DNA of 64,000 bases, taken from Silene conica (taxonomy: Eukaryota > Streptophyta > Magnoliopsida > Caryophyllales > Caryophyllaceae). The DNA lies in NCBI GenBank assembly GCA_029255685.2, contig CM055314.2, forward strand, positions 11,588,059 to 11,652,058. The letters are read 5' to 3'. This document shows positions 43,248 through 55,270 of this stretch, one piece after another; position 1 is the first letter of the stretch; every line of letters begins with the position of its first letter. Under the pieces are notes generated by a model, which was not told where the DNA came from, made no database searches, and was given only the letters and a program-made list of their open reading frames with translations. A program made the position numbers and the translations under genes.

Positions 43248-44035
43248 TTGTTGGACCCTTCCCTCATTCAAGACCTCACGGAGATTTTACAGCTGAAGAA
43301 GCCGAAGGTAGCTGATCCTACGGCTAGTGTTACCGTTCCGTATCCCGAACGATTGAAGAATTCAAAAGAGGATCGGAAATTTGGTAAGTTCTTGGAGATG
43401 GTGAAGAATCTTGAGGTAACCATCCCTTTCACTGACTTAATTACCCAGGTACCTTCTTATGCTAAATTTATGAAAGATATTTAAGTCGTAAGAGGAAATT
43501 TCAGGATGAAGGTGCTATTGCTTTTGTGGAAGAATGTTATGTTCTTTCACAAAATAATATAACACCTAAGTTGAAAGACCCAGGTAGTTTTTCTATCCCA
43601 TGTACTATAGGTAATCATGTTATAGGGAAAGCCCTTTGTGATCTAGGGGCTAGTGTCAGTGTTATGCCTTATTCTGTTTGTGAAAAACTTAACATAGGTA
43701 GACTTAAGGTCACCAATATTACCTTACAGATGGCTGATAGATCAACCCAAAGACCACTAGGGGTCTTAGAGGATGTCCCAGTTAGAGTGGGAAAGTTCTT
43801 TATTCCTGTTGATTTCGTTGTTTTAGACATTGTTGAGGATAGTCAGATACCTATTATTTTAGGTAGACCCTTTTTACACACAACTGGGGCTGTGATTGAT
43901 GTCAAATGCGGGATTATTACTTTAGAGGTTGGAGATGACACTATCGAGTTTAGTCTTGCCCATAAGGGAACCACTCTTACTGATGATACTTGTTGCTCCA
44001 TTGATATTATTGACAGGAATGTTATCCGTAACTAG
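43248..44035 (+). pseudogene. Linker and protease of Ath-1
   Basis: The first part (MLDPSLIQDL...PYPERLKNSKED...MVKNLEVTIPFTDLITQVPSYAKFMKDI) is the usual Athila stretch before the protease; a 1-bp loss at about 43483 breaks the frame before RKRKF. The second part (43526-44035) is the aspartic protease, with CDLGASVSVMPYSV as active site (D-L-G, usual in Athila) and ILGRPFLHTTGAVIDV as the second conserved block. It ends at TAG 44033. Confidence 0.82.
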
Positions 44036-44044
44036 AGGGAATCC

Positions 44045-45984
44045 TTGACCAAGGATCCCTTAGATGATTTGACAGTTTTGGATAAGTGTGCAGGTAATCC
44101 AGCTGAGAATGCTGAAGAGCTGGATGTTGTAGAAGCAGAGATAGAGGAATATGAGCTAACTGAGGAAGAGGATGAGAAGCTCATAAGCTTGGCTAATGCT
44201 AATCTAGTAAACATGTGCTATTCTATTAGTACTGATTCTATTCAGGCCGTAGAGGTAAATGCACCAGAGCGTAAGCCATTTCCTCCTAATCTTAAGTATG
44301 TTTTCCTAGATGATACTGAGCAGTATCCTGCAATTGTTAGTTCTAAACTTGATCTTAACCAACTTTATGCCTTAATGACTGTTCTCAAAAAGAATAGGAA
44401 AGCTTTAGGTTATTCTTTGGATGACATTATGGGCATCAGTCCTGATGTTTGCATGCATAAGATAGAGTTAGAGGAAGGGCATAAGCCCTATAGACAAGGT
44501 CAACGTAAGTTGAACCCTAAGATGCAGGAGGTAGTTATGGCTGAGGTAATGAAACTTCTTGATGCAGGTATTATTTATTCAGTTGACAACTCCAAGTGGG
44601 TTAGCCCAGTTCAGGTGGTTCCTAAGAAAGGAGGAACCACTGTGGTTAAAAATGAGAAAAATGACTTAATACCTACTAGAGTAGTAACAGGGTGGCGGAT
44701 GTGCATTGATTATAGACAGTTAAATGCCGCCACCAAGAAAGACCATTTTCCCCTTCCTTTTGTTGACCAAATGACTGAGAGACTTGCTTTTAATAAATTC
44801 TTCTGTTTTCTAGATGGTTATTCAGGTTTTTTTCCAGATTCTCATCCATCCTGATGATCAGAGTAAGACTACTTTTACATGCCCACAAGGTGTATTTGCA
44901 TACCGCAGCATGCCTTTTGGGTTGTGTAATGCTCCTGCCACCTTCCAAAGGTGTATGATGGGTATCTTTTCTGATTTTATAGAAAACATTATGGAGGTAT
45001 TTATGGATAATTTTTTGTTTATGGTAATGCGTTTGATTAATGCTTAGCTAACCTTAATAAAATCTTGCAGCGTTGTATTGATGTAAACCTTGTCTTAAAC
45101 TGGGAGAAGTGTCAGTTTATGGTTACTGAGGGGGTAGTGTTAGGGCATCTTATATCTGATAAGGGTATACATGTAGATAAAGCAAATGTGCATGTGATTG
45201 AGCAATTACCCCCTCCTATTAATGTTAAGGGGGTGAGAATTTCTTAGGACATGTAGGTTTTTACCGGCATTTCATTAAGGACTTTTCTAAGATTGCTAAA
45301 CCACTTACACAGTTGCTTTTTAAGGATGTTGTCTTTGAGTTTACTGATGAGTGCCTTTCAACTTTTAACAGCTTGAAGGAAGCTTTGGTCTCAGCACCAA
45401 TCATCCAGCCACCATATTGGGATCTCCCATTTGAGATCATGTGCGATGCTAGTGACTATGCTTTGGGTGTTGTGCTTGGCCAAAGGAAGAACAAGGCTCT
45501 TAATGCTATATACTATGCGAGCCGTACCCTAGATGTGACTTAAGTCAACTACTTCACCACTGAGAAGGAGATGCTAGCAGTAATCTTTGCCTTAGAGAAA
45601 TTCAGATCCTATTTGGTAGGTAATAAGGTAATTGTTTATACTGACCATGCAGCTTTGAAAGGACTCTTCCAGAAGAAAGATTCAAAGCCAAGGCTGTTGA
45701 GGTGGATACTCCTTCTCCAAGATTTTGACATTGAGATTAGGGACAAGAAAGGCGCGGAGAATGTGGTAGCCGACCACCTATCTCGCCTTCAGTTGACTGA
45801 TGGGGAAGATTCTTTACCTATTGATGATTCATTTCCTGATGAGAGTTTGTTTGTCATTAATAGTTCAGGTTCTTATCCCCCTCCTTGGTATGCTGATTTT
45901 GCTAACTTTGTTGTCACAGATAAAATTCCTCCGTAGTTGTCATAGCAACAAAAGAAGAGATTTATCTTTGATGCAAAGCAGTAC
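44045..45984 (+). pseudogene. pol: RT and RNase H of Ath-1, broken
   Basis: RT blocks are clear (KWVSPVQVVPKKGG, WRMCIDYRQLNAATKKDHFPLPF, YRSMPFGLCNAPATFQRCM, LNWEKCQFMV), then RNase H ([40 protein letters not shown]). Damage: one extra T in a T run near 44830, a 1-bp loss near 45010, a frameshift near 45240, a TAA near 45541 and two TAG codons near 45934-45945. The RT catalytic box reads VFMDNF in place of F-x-D-D, so the second aspartate is lost. The frame is cut by Sire-2 after FDAKQY. Confidence 0.92.
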
Positions 45985-47503
45985 TGTTGAGTAATATATT
46001 CTATATGATTAATATATTGTTTTATGTTTTAATAATGACAAGTCTAGGTGATTATATTTTATATTCATATGCGTGTAATCGTGCGTTTAAGTGTACAATT
46101 AATTATAGAGCGAAGATCGTAGTTTAGTAAAGTATAGATTCAGTCAAAGATTAAAGAAAGATCAAGCTCATGTCAAATGTCAAGTCTTTTTGAAGATTTA
46201 CAAGACAAAAGTTTTTATTGCAATATCAAGAGTTCTTAAGTTATAGATCGTACCTATAATTATTGAAGAAATGAGATTTGCGTGGAATAAATAAAAGCGT
46301 GAAGATATATGCGTGTTATTGTTATATTGTCATATATTAATTTAGTAACCTTAAATACGGTTTTAAAATAGAAATATTCTTTAGTTAACAAGAATTAAAA
46401 TATTTATCTTACGAGGTAAATATTAATTCTAATATGCTAAGGATTTTATTTTAATCGTTATTGTCAAAATCTAAACTCCTAGGGAAACGTGCTTCGAAAA
46501 CTATGTCTCGAAGAACGTGCCGGTTGAAACGTGCATGGGAAGTGTGCGTTGGGAAGCGTGTCGAGTATGCCTCACGTTTCTCTACACAAACACGTTTCAA
46601 ATTATCTTTATGGTAATTAAAATAAACAATATGTGTTTATTTAATTTATTTAAAGATTAACTAGGATTTGTTTAAGGATATAATTTATTATATCTTGACA
46701 AGATTTAGGAATTGAGTTTAATTAGGATATTATATTTTATGATATAAGATGTTTCCTAAATCAAATAGGTTTTTGGAAATATTATTTTATATCTTAAATT
46801 AATATTATCTTACTAGAGTCCTTTCCTAAATCAAATAAGATTAAGTTTTAATATTACCTAGAATATGTATTCTAGATAAAGTAATATTTCTAAACTATCT
46901 AGGATTAAACCTAGATCTAAATTAGTATATATATGCTCTTAATGTCACACGCCAAAACCAACGAAAAACACACACGCCTCACGCAAATCAAGAAGTAACG
47001 AACGTGCTCTCACATACGTTTCGTTTTCCGTGCCAATCATTGTCAAATCTCGTAATCAAGACTAAAAGCTTTAAAGAAAGTTCTTACACGTTCAAAGATC
47101 ATTAAGTACAAGAAATTGTTGAAGACTTTATCTTAATTACTTAAGATAAGATTTGAGTATTTAGCGGTACTCATTGTAAGCAAGTATTTCACGGTACTTG
47201 TCGTAGCTAGATATTTTACGGTATCTAGATTGAGTTACAACTAACATCAAAGTTGTACGAGTTGGGTTGATAAAATTGTAATCCGGAGAAGGTACTAATT
47301 TTATTAATCGAGAATAGTGGGCGTAGGTTTCGATTTGTGAAACTGAACCACTTCAAAAGATCGTGTCTCCTTTACTTTATCGTTTTTACTCGTTACTTGC
47401 TATTACTTCATCTCAACAACAAACATCGAAGAAGAATCGAAAAAGTTGGCATACTCAATTCAACCCCCCCTTCTTGAGTATATCTAGGTCAATAGACTCT
47501 TCA
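45985..47503 (+). repeat. 5' LTR of Sire-2
   Basis: 1519 bp, TGTTGAGTAATATATTC...GACTCTTCA. U3 hairpin 46239-46261 (AGTTATAG/CTATAATT, one G-U), TATA-like run 46926-46935, and hairpin 47317-47351 (GTGG...GTTTC-GATTTGT-GAAAC...CCAC). Confidence 0.93.
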
Positions 47504-47505
47504 AT

Positions 47506-47518
47506 TGGTATCAGAGCC
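47506..47518 (+). promoter_or_regulatory. PBS of Sire-2 (initiator tRNA-Met)
   Basis: TGGTATCAGAGCC, two bases after the LTR. Confidence 0.95.
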
Positions 47519-47570
47519 TCGTGCTCTTGAAAGCCTTACAGCTTGAGATTGATCCTTCTATTGATTCTTA

Positions 47571-49891
47571 ATGGATTCTAAACACCTTAAGTGTCCTATC
47601 TTCGATGGAAAGAACTACAGCTTGTGGAAGAACATGATGACCCATTACGTCAAAGGATGTGACTAGGAATGCTGGAAAATAATTCAAACTGGACCAAGAA
47701 AGATCTTGGTTGCATCTGCAAATGGAACCACATATGAGAAACCAGAAAGTGACTATGTGGAAACTGATTACAAGATTGCTGAGAAAAATTCAAAAGCCAT
47801 GAGTCTACTTCAAAACGGTATGATTACTTTTGAATTTGATCGCTTTTCCTCTTGTAATTCAGCTAAAGAAATATGGGATGGCCTAGAACTTGCCTACGAA
47901 GGTACCTCCGCAGTCAGGAAACATCGTATAGACCTGCTTATTCAACGATATGAACTTTTCACTATGGAAAAGAATGAATCGATTGATAGCATGTCTGCAC
48001 GATTCTCTTGCATACTTAATGAACTGCGGAACCTTGGTAGGAAGTATGATTCTGAGGACATAGTCAGAAAGGTCCTTAGAAGCCTTACCAAAAAGTGGCA
48101 ACCTAAAGTCACTACAATTGAAGAAGCTCGTGATCTCTCGACCATGACTTATCAAGAACTTATTGGATCTCTAATGGCTCATGAGATCATGCTAAATAGA
48201 GATGATGATGATCATCGTAAAAACAAAAACATTGCCTTACAAGGCTCTACAAGCGAAGAATGCGAACCTGAACTGGAAGATGAAACAGTTCTATTCGCAA
48301 GACGCTTTAAAAGTGCAGTCTTCAAAGGCAGATTTACCAAATCAAACAATAAAACAAATGACAAGAAAAAGAATGACTCTAAGCAAACCTTCTTCAAACG
48401 AGGGTGCTTTAAATGTGGTGATCAAGGACACATGATCAAGGACTGTCCAAGCTGGGACAAAATTAAAGACAAATCCAAACGAGATAAGACCAAGACTGAA
48501 TTCAAGAAGGTTATGCTCGCATCTTGCTGGGGAGAATTAGATTCCGAAGATGACGAAGACTCAGAGGAAGAAGAAGTCGCTAACCTGTGCCTAAGCAACA
48601 TTAGTTTGGATCTAATCTCCGACGATCATGACTCATCACAATTCTGCCTCTATGGAGAATCTGATTCAGAAGATGAAGACCAAGAGGTAAATTTTTTACA
48701 GCTTAAGAGTCAAGTTAAAAACTTATCTAAGTCTACATTAATTAATTATTTCGAACAAACCCTAGACCAATGTCACGAACAAAGTCTTGAATTAGACGAG
48801 TTGAAAGAACATATCCTTGACATTGCAGAGGAAAATCAACTCTTAAAGGCCAAAGCTAAGAAACTGAAATCCAAAGTTAACATGTATACAAATGTTAAAT
48901 TGGAAACAGTAATATCTGAGAAGAAAATTCTTGAGTCTAAAGTTACAGCCAATGAAGCTGTAATCTCAAAATTAAAACTCAACATTAAAGAGCTTGAATC
49001 TAAGATTATAGCTAATGAAGCTATAACCTCAAATTTAAAAAGGTCTAATGAACTTCTAAAGAGTAAACCTACACCAGTGGTTGTAGATGAAACTCATCAA
49101 GAAGAAGTTGAAATCCTCGAGCAAAAGATCATGGATCTGGAATTCAACATAACCAAAATTAAAAAGGAACATGCGAAAATTGTGTTCAATTTTAATAAGG
49201 ATATTCAAGACTTGAAAGAATCTAACAACGTTGACCACTCCTCTTGCTTAAAGAAATAGATTCTTTAAAAGACCTTCTTCTTCATGCTCGTAAGGTTCAC
49301 GAAAAATGGGAAGGAAGTACTAACGTACTAAACTTCCTAACTGAGCAATCTGATAACAACATGAAGATGGGTCTAGGACATGAGTGCTATGGTAGGAGAG
49401 ACCATTCTAAATGTCAACAAAAACCTGATGAACGCGACTTTAGAAAAAAAAAGTATGTAGACTTGCCTGAATATTTAATTTGTACTTACTGTGGTCATAA
49501 TGGACACCTACGAGAAAACTGTGTAAAACACGCACTCGACTTCAAAACTGGAGTCAAATTTGTTAAATCTCTAGGAATACCAAATGATTCCATATCTATC
49601 ATTGACAGTGAGGAAGTTAATGAAAGGGTTGAGGAAAGAAATAATGACCATAGATGGTTCTATGACATGTCTTTTAATTACGCAGAAAAGAAAATTAGAA
49701 CCACTCAAACTCCTAAACCTACAACCTACAAGAAACAAAACCCAAAGACTTACACTAGATCAACAAAACCTAACTACCACAGATCCAAGAGACCTCTAGT
49801 AAGACAAGTCTGGGTTAAAAAGGAAGATGTCTTTATTGTCACTAACGCTAAAGGACCCAAGTATGCTTGGGTACCTAAGACCTGTCTTTAA
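47571..49891 (+). pseudogene. gag: Gag of Sire-2, inactivated
   Basis: Starts [13 protein letters not shown] at 47571. A TGG to TAG stop lies at 47664-47666 (GCD-W-ECW in relatives), and a 1-bp loss near 49247 shifts the frame after NVDHSSC. The remainder follows Sire-3 closely: first knuckle CFKCGDQGHMIKDC, acidic stretch, coiled coil, second knuckle CTYCGHNGHLRENC. Ends TAA 49891, with pol 8 nt further in the -1 frame. Confidence 0.92.
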
Positions 49892-49899
49892 ATTACATT

Positions 49900-52800
49900 G
49901 TGCAGATAATCGGTAAAGAGAATAATCTATGGTACCTCGATAGTGGATGCTCTCGACACATGACAGGCGACGCCAACCTATTCACTACCTTGGAACCATT
50001 CGACGGAGGAAAGGTCACCTTCGGTGACAACAAAAAGGGAAAGGTAATAGGTGTCGGTAAGATAGGCATCTCATCTTCTCATTCTATTAGCGATGTATAT
50101 TTGGTAAGTGGTCTTAAACATAACTTAATCAGTATATCTCAATTATGCGACAAAGGAAACAAAGTTGTTTTTCATACAGATGTTTGTCGTATAATTATGG
50201 AAGGTACAAGTAAAGTTATTCTTGAAGGTCATAGAAAGAAAAATGTTTACATGACTGATTTAAACGTTGTGCCTACTGACTCTCTCTCATGTATGAAAGT
50301 TACGTTAGATGATCCATGTCTCTGGCATAAGAGATTTGGGCATATTAGTTCTCCTATTCTTAGCAAATTGAAGAGATGGGACTTGGTCGAAGGTCTTCCC
50401 AAGATCAAGTTTGATCTAGAAAAGATGTGCGACACATGTGCACGATGTAAACACGTCAGATCATCCTTCAAACCAAAAAGAATAGTAAGTACTAACCAGG
50501 CTCTTGACCTAGTACACATGGATCTCTGTGGCCCTATGAAGGTAAGAAGCAGAGGCGGTTCCAGGTATGTTTTCGTTATAGTTGATGATTATTCTAGATT
50601 TGTTTGGCCAATCTTTCTTCATTATAAAGATGAAACTTTTGATGAATTTGTTAGTCTTATGAAACTTGTTCAAAATAAATTAAAAACTAATCTAGTAACT
50701 ATTCGAACTGACCATGGAACTGAGTTTGACAACCATGCTTTTATTGAATTCTGTAAATCCAACGGTGTTGGACATAACTTCTCTGCACCTAGAACTCCAC
50801 AACAAAACGGAGTAGTTGAACGCATGAACAGAACCCTAGAAGACATGGATAGAACAATGCTTCTTTGTAGTGGCCTACCTAGAAACTTTTGGGCTGAGGC
50901 TATTAGTACAGCTTGCTATATTCATAACCGTGCTATGATTAGACCTATCCTTAAAAAGACACCTTATGAACTTTTACGTGGTCGTAAACCTAATATATCC
51001 CATCTAAGATGTTTTGGGAGTAAATGCTTCGTTCATAACAATGGTAAAAATCGCTTAAGCAAATTTGACCCTTGAAGTGATGAGGCAATCTTCATAGGAT
51101 ATTCTGATCATAGTAAAGCCTATAAAGTTTTTAATAAACGTACCTTATGCATAGAAGAGAGTATACATGTTATCTTTGTGAATAATGCCTTCGACAAGCC
51201 TTTACAGGACGAAGAGGAAAACCTAGACGAACCTGACTTTCGTCTGTCAAGGGAAGATCCTCCTGAAATAGAAAATAATAATGAAGGCGAAATTCAAGGA
51301 AACAATGATGAACTTGACTTGGAAGGAAATGGTGCGAGAGATGAAACTACAGTTGATGATACTGTAGATAACTCTCAAACCAATGATTTAGAACCCAGAG
51401 TTGTAGCTAATGAAGCTATGACTTTGAATCAATACCAAAGGGAAGAGGTCATAGTTATACCTGACTCTCCTACAAACCCTGGTTTGGATTCAAGGGGAAC
51501 AAGTCAAAATTCTGAGTCAAGCAGTAGCAATGAAAACAATCAATCAAGAAACTGGAGATATAAAAGCTCTCACCCTCTGGATAATATCATAGGAAGCCTT
51601 ACGGAAGGAGTTCAAACTCGAAGAAGCTTAAACAACTTTTGTTCCTTCTACTCCTTTCTCTCCACAATTGAACCTACAAATATAAAAGAAGCTCTTGCAG
51701 AACCTGACTGGATAGTCGCCATGCAAGAAGAACTACAACAATTCGAGAGGAATAAAGTATGGCATCTCGTTCCTCGTCCAAAAGATAGATCAGTAATTGG
51801 AACGAGATGGGTATTCAGAAATAAATTAGATGACTCTGTAATCATCGTACGTAATAAGACAAGATTAGTCGTTCAAGGATACAACCAATAGGAAGGGATC
51901 GATTATGACGAAACCTTTAATCCTGTTGCTCGCCTTGAAGCGATTCGTTTGCTCATAGCATTTGCTGCACACAAAGGAATGAAATTATTCCAAATGGATG
52001 TTAAGACTGCATTCCTTAACGGATATCTTCAGGAGGAAGTCTATGTCGAACAACCTCCTGGATTTCATGACAGCAGACTCAAGGATCATGTGTACAGATT
52101 GGACAAAGCTCTCTACGGGCTGAAACAGGCCCCTCGAGCATGGTACGACAGACTATTAAAGTTTCTGTTGGAAAGCGGATTCAAGAGAGGATCAGTAGAT
52201 AAGACACTATTTCTAAAAAGTGAAAATTCCGATCTACTAGTTGTCCAGATCTACGTTGACGATATTATATTTGGTTCAACCAACAAAAAGTTGTGCCAGT
52301 ATTTCTCAGAGTAGATGACATCCGAGTTCGAGATGAGGATGATGGGAGAATTAAAATTCTTCCGTGGTCTACAAATTCAACAAACGAACGAGGGTATCAA
52401 AGTCCATCAACAAAAATACGTCAAAGAGTTAATAAAGAAATTTGGAATAGAATCCTCTCATCCTATGCCTACTCCAATGGTAATAGATAAGAAGCTCACC
52501 AAAGACGAGGACGGTAAGTCAGTAGATGAAACTACTTATAGAGGTATGATCGGTTCACTTCTTTATCTTACTGCAAGTCGTCTAGATATAATGTTTAGTG
52601 TCTGCGTCTGTGCTCGGTTCCAATCTGCACCAAAAGAATCGCATATGATTGCGGTTAAGAGAATCCTAAGATACCTAATCGGAACATCAATATTATATCT
52701 ATGGTATCCTATGGACTGTAATTTTAACCTACTAGGATATTCAGATGCGGATTATGCAGGTTGTTCTTTAGACAGAAAAAGTACTTCTGGGCTTGCGACC

Positions 52801-53196
52801 TTCGTTGGACCATGTATTATATCATGGGCATCCAAGAAACAAAATTCTGTCGCCTTGTCAACCGCAAAAGCAGAATATATTGCAGCCGCACTGGTATGTT
52901 CCCAACTACTATGGTTAAAACAGCAATTACTTGATTATGGTATAGACGTGGGATGTGTACCTATATTATGTGATAATACGAGTGCTATTATAATATCTAA
53001 GAACCCGGCTCAGCACTCGAGAACGAAACACATAGAGATTAGACATCACTTCTTACGTGACCATGTAGAAAAGAAAAACATTAAGTTGGAATTTTGTAGT
53101 ACGGATAAACAATGGGCAGATATTTTTACTAAACCTTTGGCTAGAGAACGATTTGAGACTTTGCGATTGGAAATTGGTTTAATCGGTGGCACCTAA
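49900..53196 (+). pseudogene. pol: Pol of Sire-2, inactivated
   Basis: Same domain order as Sire-1 and Sire-3 ([39 protein letters not shown]; RNase H to LIGGT). Three stops: AGA to TGA at 51073-51075, CAG to TAG at 51889-51891, TTG to TAG at 52312-52314. A 3-bp in-frame deletion lies near 51178 (VIFVNNAF versus VIFDENNAF). Several catalytic-neighbourhood changes are present, for example STAKAEY for STAEAEY in RNase H, where the conserved Glu is replaced. Confidence 0.92.
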
Positions 53197-53462
53197 TCGA
53201 TCTTAAGAGCTGAAAATAACCTAATGACGAAAAAGACAGAATTATATGACTGTGTCCGTATGATAAGGGTAAAGTCGTCACCCTAAATATAATTATGACT
53301 CATCACCGTATATTCTGCTGCATGCCTATGTGTGTTATTTTTTATTGAATGCTCGAATCTTGATTATGTCTTGCTACGTGTTATACGAACGTACACAACC
53401 AATTTCTCAGGTCAAAATCATAATATTCACATATTAATAATTTATGCCCACAATATTATATT

Positions 53463-53498
<36 letters not shown>

Positions 53499-53695
53499 TT
53501 GAGATCCGGTGAGAACCACCTTACCATGGGAACTTTGTGAGAACTCTACCTTACGGACTTTTTTAAAAAAAATTAATGACATAATTGGATTCAGCATGAC
53601 ATTTTATAGCTAGAGAACATATTTTTTGGTCTAGAAAATAAATATTAGTGACGGAAATCAAGGTGAGATACGTTTTATTTATTTGCATGCACCTT
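53197..53695 (+). other. Post-pol spacer of Sire-2 and unassigned junction
   Basis: 53197-53465 matches the Sire-3 spacer (60900-61100), with an extra segment of about 55 bp at 53263-53320 bounded by CCGTAT at both ends. A TA run of about 30 bp (53468-53498) follows. From about 53500 to 53695 the sequence (GAGATCCGGTGAGAACC...) has no relative in the window; repeated GTGAGAAC boxes suggest a piece of another mobile element. No gene. Confidence 0.6.
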
Positions 53696-55203
53696 GTTGA
53701 GTAATATATCCTATATTTATAATATATTGTTTTATGTTTTAATAATGACAAGTCTAAACAATTATGTTTTATATGCATATGCGTGTAATCGTGTGTTTAA
53801 GTGTACAGTTAATTATAGAGCGAAGATCGTAGTTTAACAAAGTATAATTCATTCGAAGAATCGAAGAAAGATCAAGCTCATTATAAGTATCAAGTCTTTT
53901 GAATATTTACAAGACAAAAGTTCCATTACAATATCAAGAGTTCTTAAGTTATAAGTCTTTCTTATAACTATCGAAGAAATGAGATTTGCGTATGATAAGT
54001 CAAGGCGTGAAGATTTTTGCGGATTATTAATATGCTATTATATATTAATTTAGTAATCTTATAAACGGTTTAAAATAGAAATATTCTTTAGTTGACAAGA
54101 ATTAAGATATTTATCTTATGAGATAAATATTAATTCTAAAAATGCTAAAGATTTTATTTTAATCGTTATTGTCAAAGTTCAAATTCCTAGGGGAACGTGT
54201 CTCGAGAATTATGTCTCGAAAAAAACGTGTCCATGAGACGTGCGTTGGAAGTCGTGCGTAGAGAAGTGTATCTCACGGTTCTCCATACGAATTCTAACAC
54301 GTTTTGTATTATCTTTATGGTTAATTAAATAAATAAACTTGTTTATTTAATTTACTTTAAGATTGACTAGGAGTTGATTAAATATAATTTATTATATCAT
54401 TGACAAGAATTAGGAATTGATTCAAGAAGGATTCTATATTTTAATGATATAAGATAATTCCTAAATCTAAGAGGATTGTAGAAATATTATCTTATATCTT
54501 AATATAATATTATCTTATTAGAATCCTTTCCTAAGCCAAATAAGATTAAGTTTAAATATTACCTAGAATTAGTATTCTAGATAAAGTAATATTTCTAAAC
54601 TATCTAGGATTCAACCTAGATCTAAAATTAGTATATAAGCATTCAAGCATCACACGCCTAAGACATCTCAACGAAATACAAGCAGCCTCACGTAAACCGA
54701 GAAGAACAAACGGACGTAGTCTCTCACGCGTCTCGATATTCGTGCAATCATTGTCAAATTTCGTATACAAGACTACAAGCATAGAAGAAGATCTCTAAGC
54801 ATTCGACCATCATTTATTTGTTAAGAAGTTTATCTTACTTACTTAAGATAGATTCGAGTATTTAACGGTACTCTTTGTAAACAAGTATTTAACGATACTT
54901 GTCGTAGCTAGATATTTAACGGTATCTAGATTGAGTTGTGACTAACATCAAAGTCATACGAGTGGGTTGATAAAATTGTAATCCGGAGAAGGTACTAATT
55001 TTATTAATCGAGAATAGTGGACGTAGGTTTCGATTTGTGAAACTGAACCACTTCAAAAGATCGTGTCTCCTTTATTTTATTGCTCTTACTCTTTACTTGC
55101 TATTACTTCATCTCGACAATCATCATCGAAGAAGAAACGAAAAAATTGGCATACTCAATTCAACCCCCCCTTCTTGAGTATATCTAGGTCAATAGACTCT
55201 TCA
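53696..55203 (+). repeat. 5' LTR of Sire-3
   Basis: 1508 bp, TGTTGAGTAATATATCC...GACTCTTCA. U3 hairpin 53947-53969 (AGTTATAAG-TCTTT-CTTATAACT), TATA box 54632-54639 (TATATAAG), hairpin 55017-55051 (GTGG...GTTTC-GATTTGT-GAAAC...CCAC). Confidence 0.95.
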
Positions 55204-55205
55204 AT

Positions 55206-55218
55206 TGGTATCAGAGCC
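55206..55218 (+). promoter_or_regulatory. PBS of Sire-3 (initiator tRNA-Met)
   Basis: TGGTATCAGAGCC, two bases after the LTR end. Confidence 0.96.
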
Positions 55219-55270
55219 TCGTGCTCTTGAAAGCCTTACAGCTTGAGATTGATCCTTCTATTGATTTCCA

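Larger units (their letters stand above)
40763..45984 (+). mobile_element. Ath-1: Athila-type Ty3-Gypsy element, decayed, 3' part outside or displaced
   Basis: 5' LTR 40763-41838, tRNA-Asp PBS, Gag, protease, RT and RNase H in Gypsy order, then interruption by Sire-2 at 45985 (target AGTAC). Integrase and the 3' LTR are not in the window. Flank ATATA (40758-40762) is the likely TSD. Several frameshifts and stops mark it as non-functional. Confidence 0.9.
45985..53480 (+). mobile_element. Sire-2: decayed Sirevirus-type element, 3' part missing
   Basis: 5' LTR 45985-47503, PBS 47506-47518, gag and pol with stops and a frameshift, then post-pol spacer up to about 53470, where similarity to Sire-3 ends in a TA microsatellite. 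ORF3, PPT and 3' LTR are not found before Sire-3 begins; they may lie beyond the window if Sire-3 is nested in Sire-2. Left flank AGTAC is the expected TSD. It is closely related to Sire-3, more distant from Sire-1. Confidence 0.9.
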
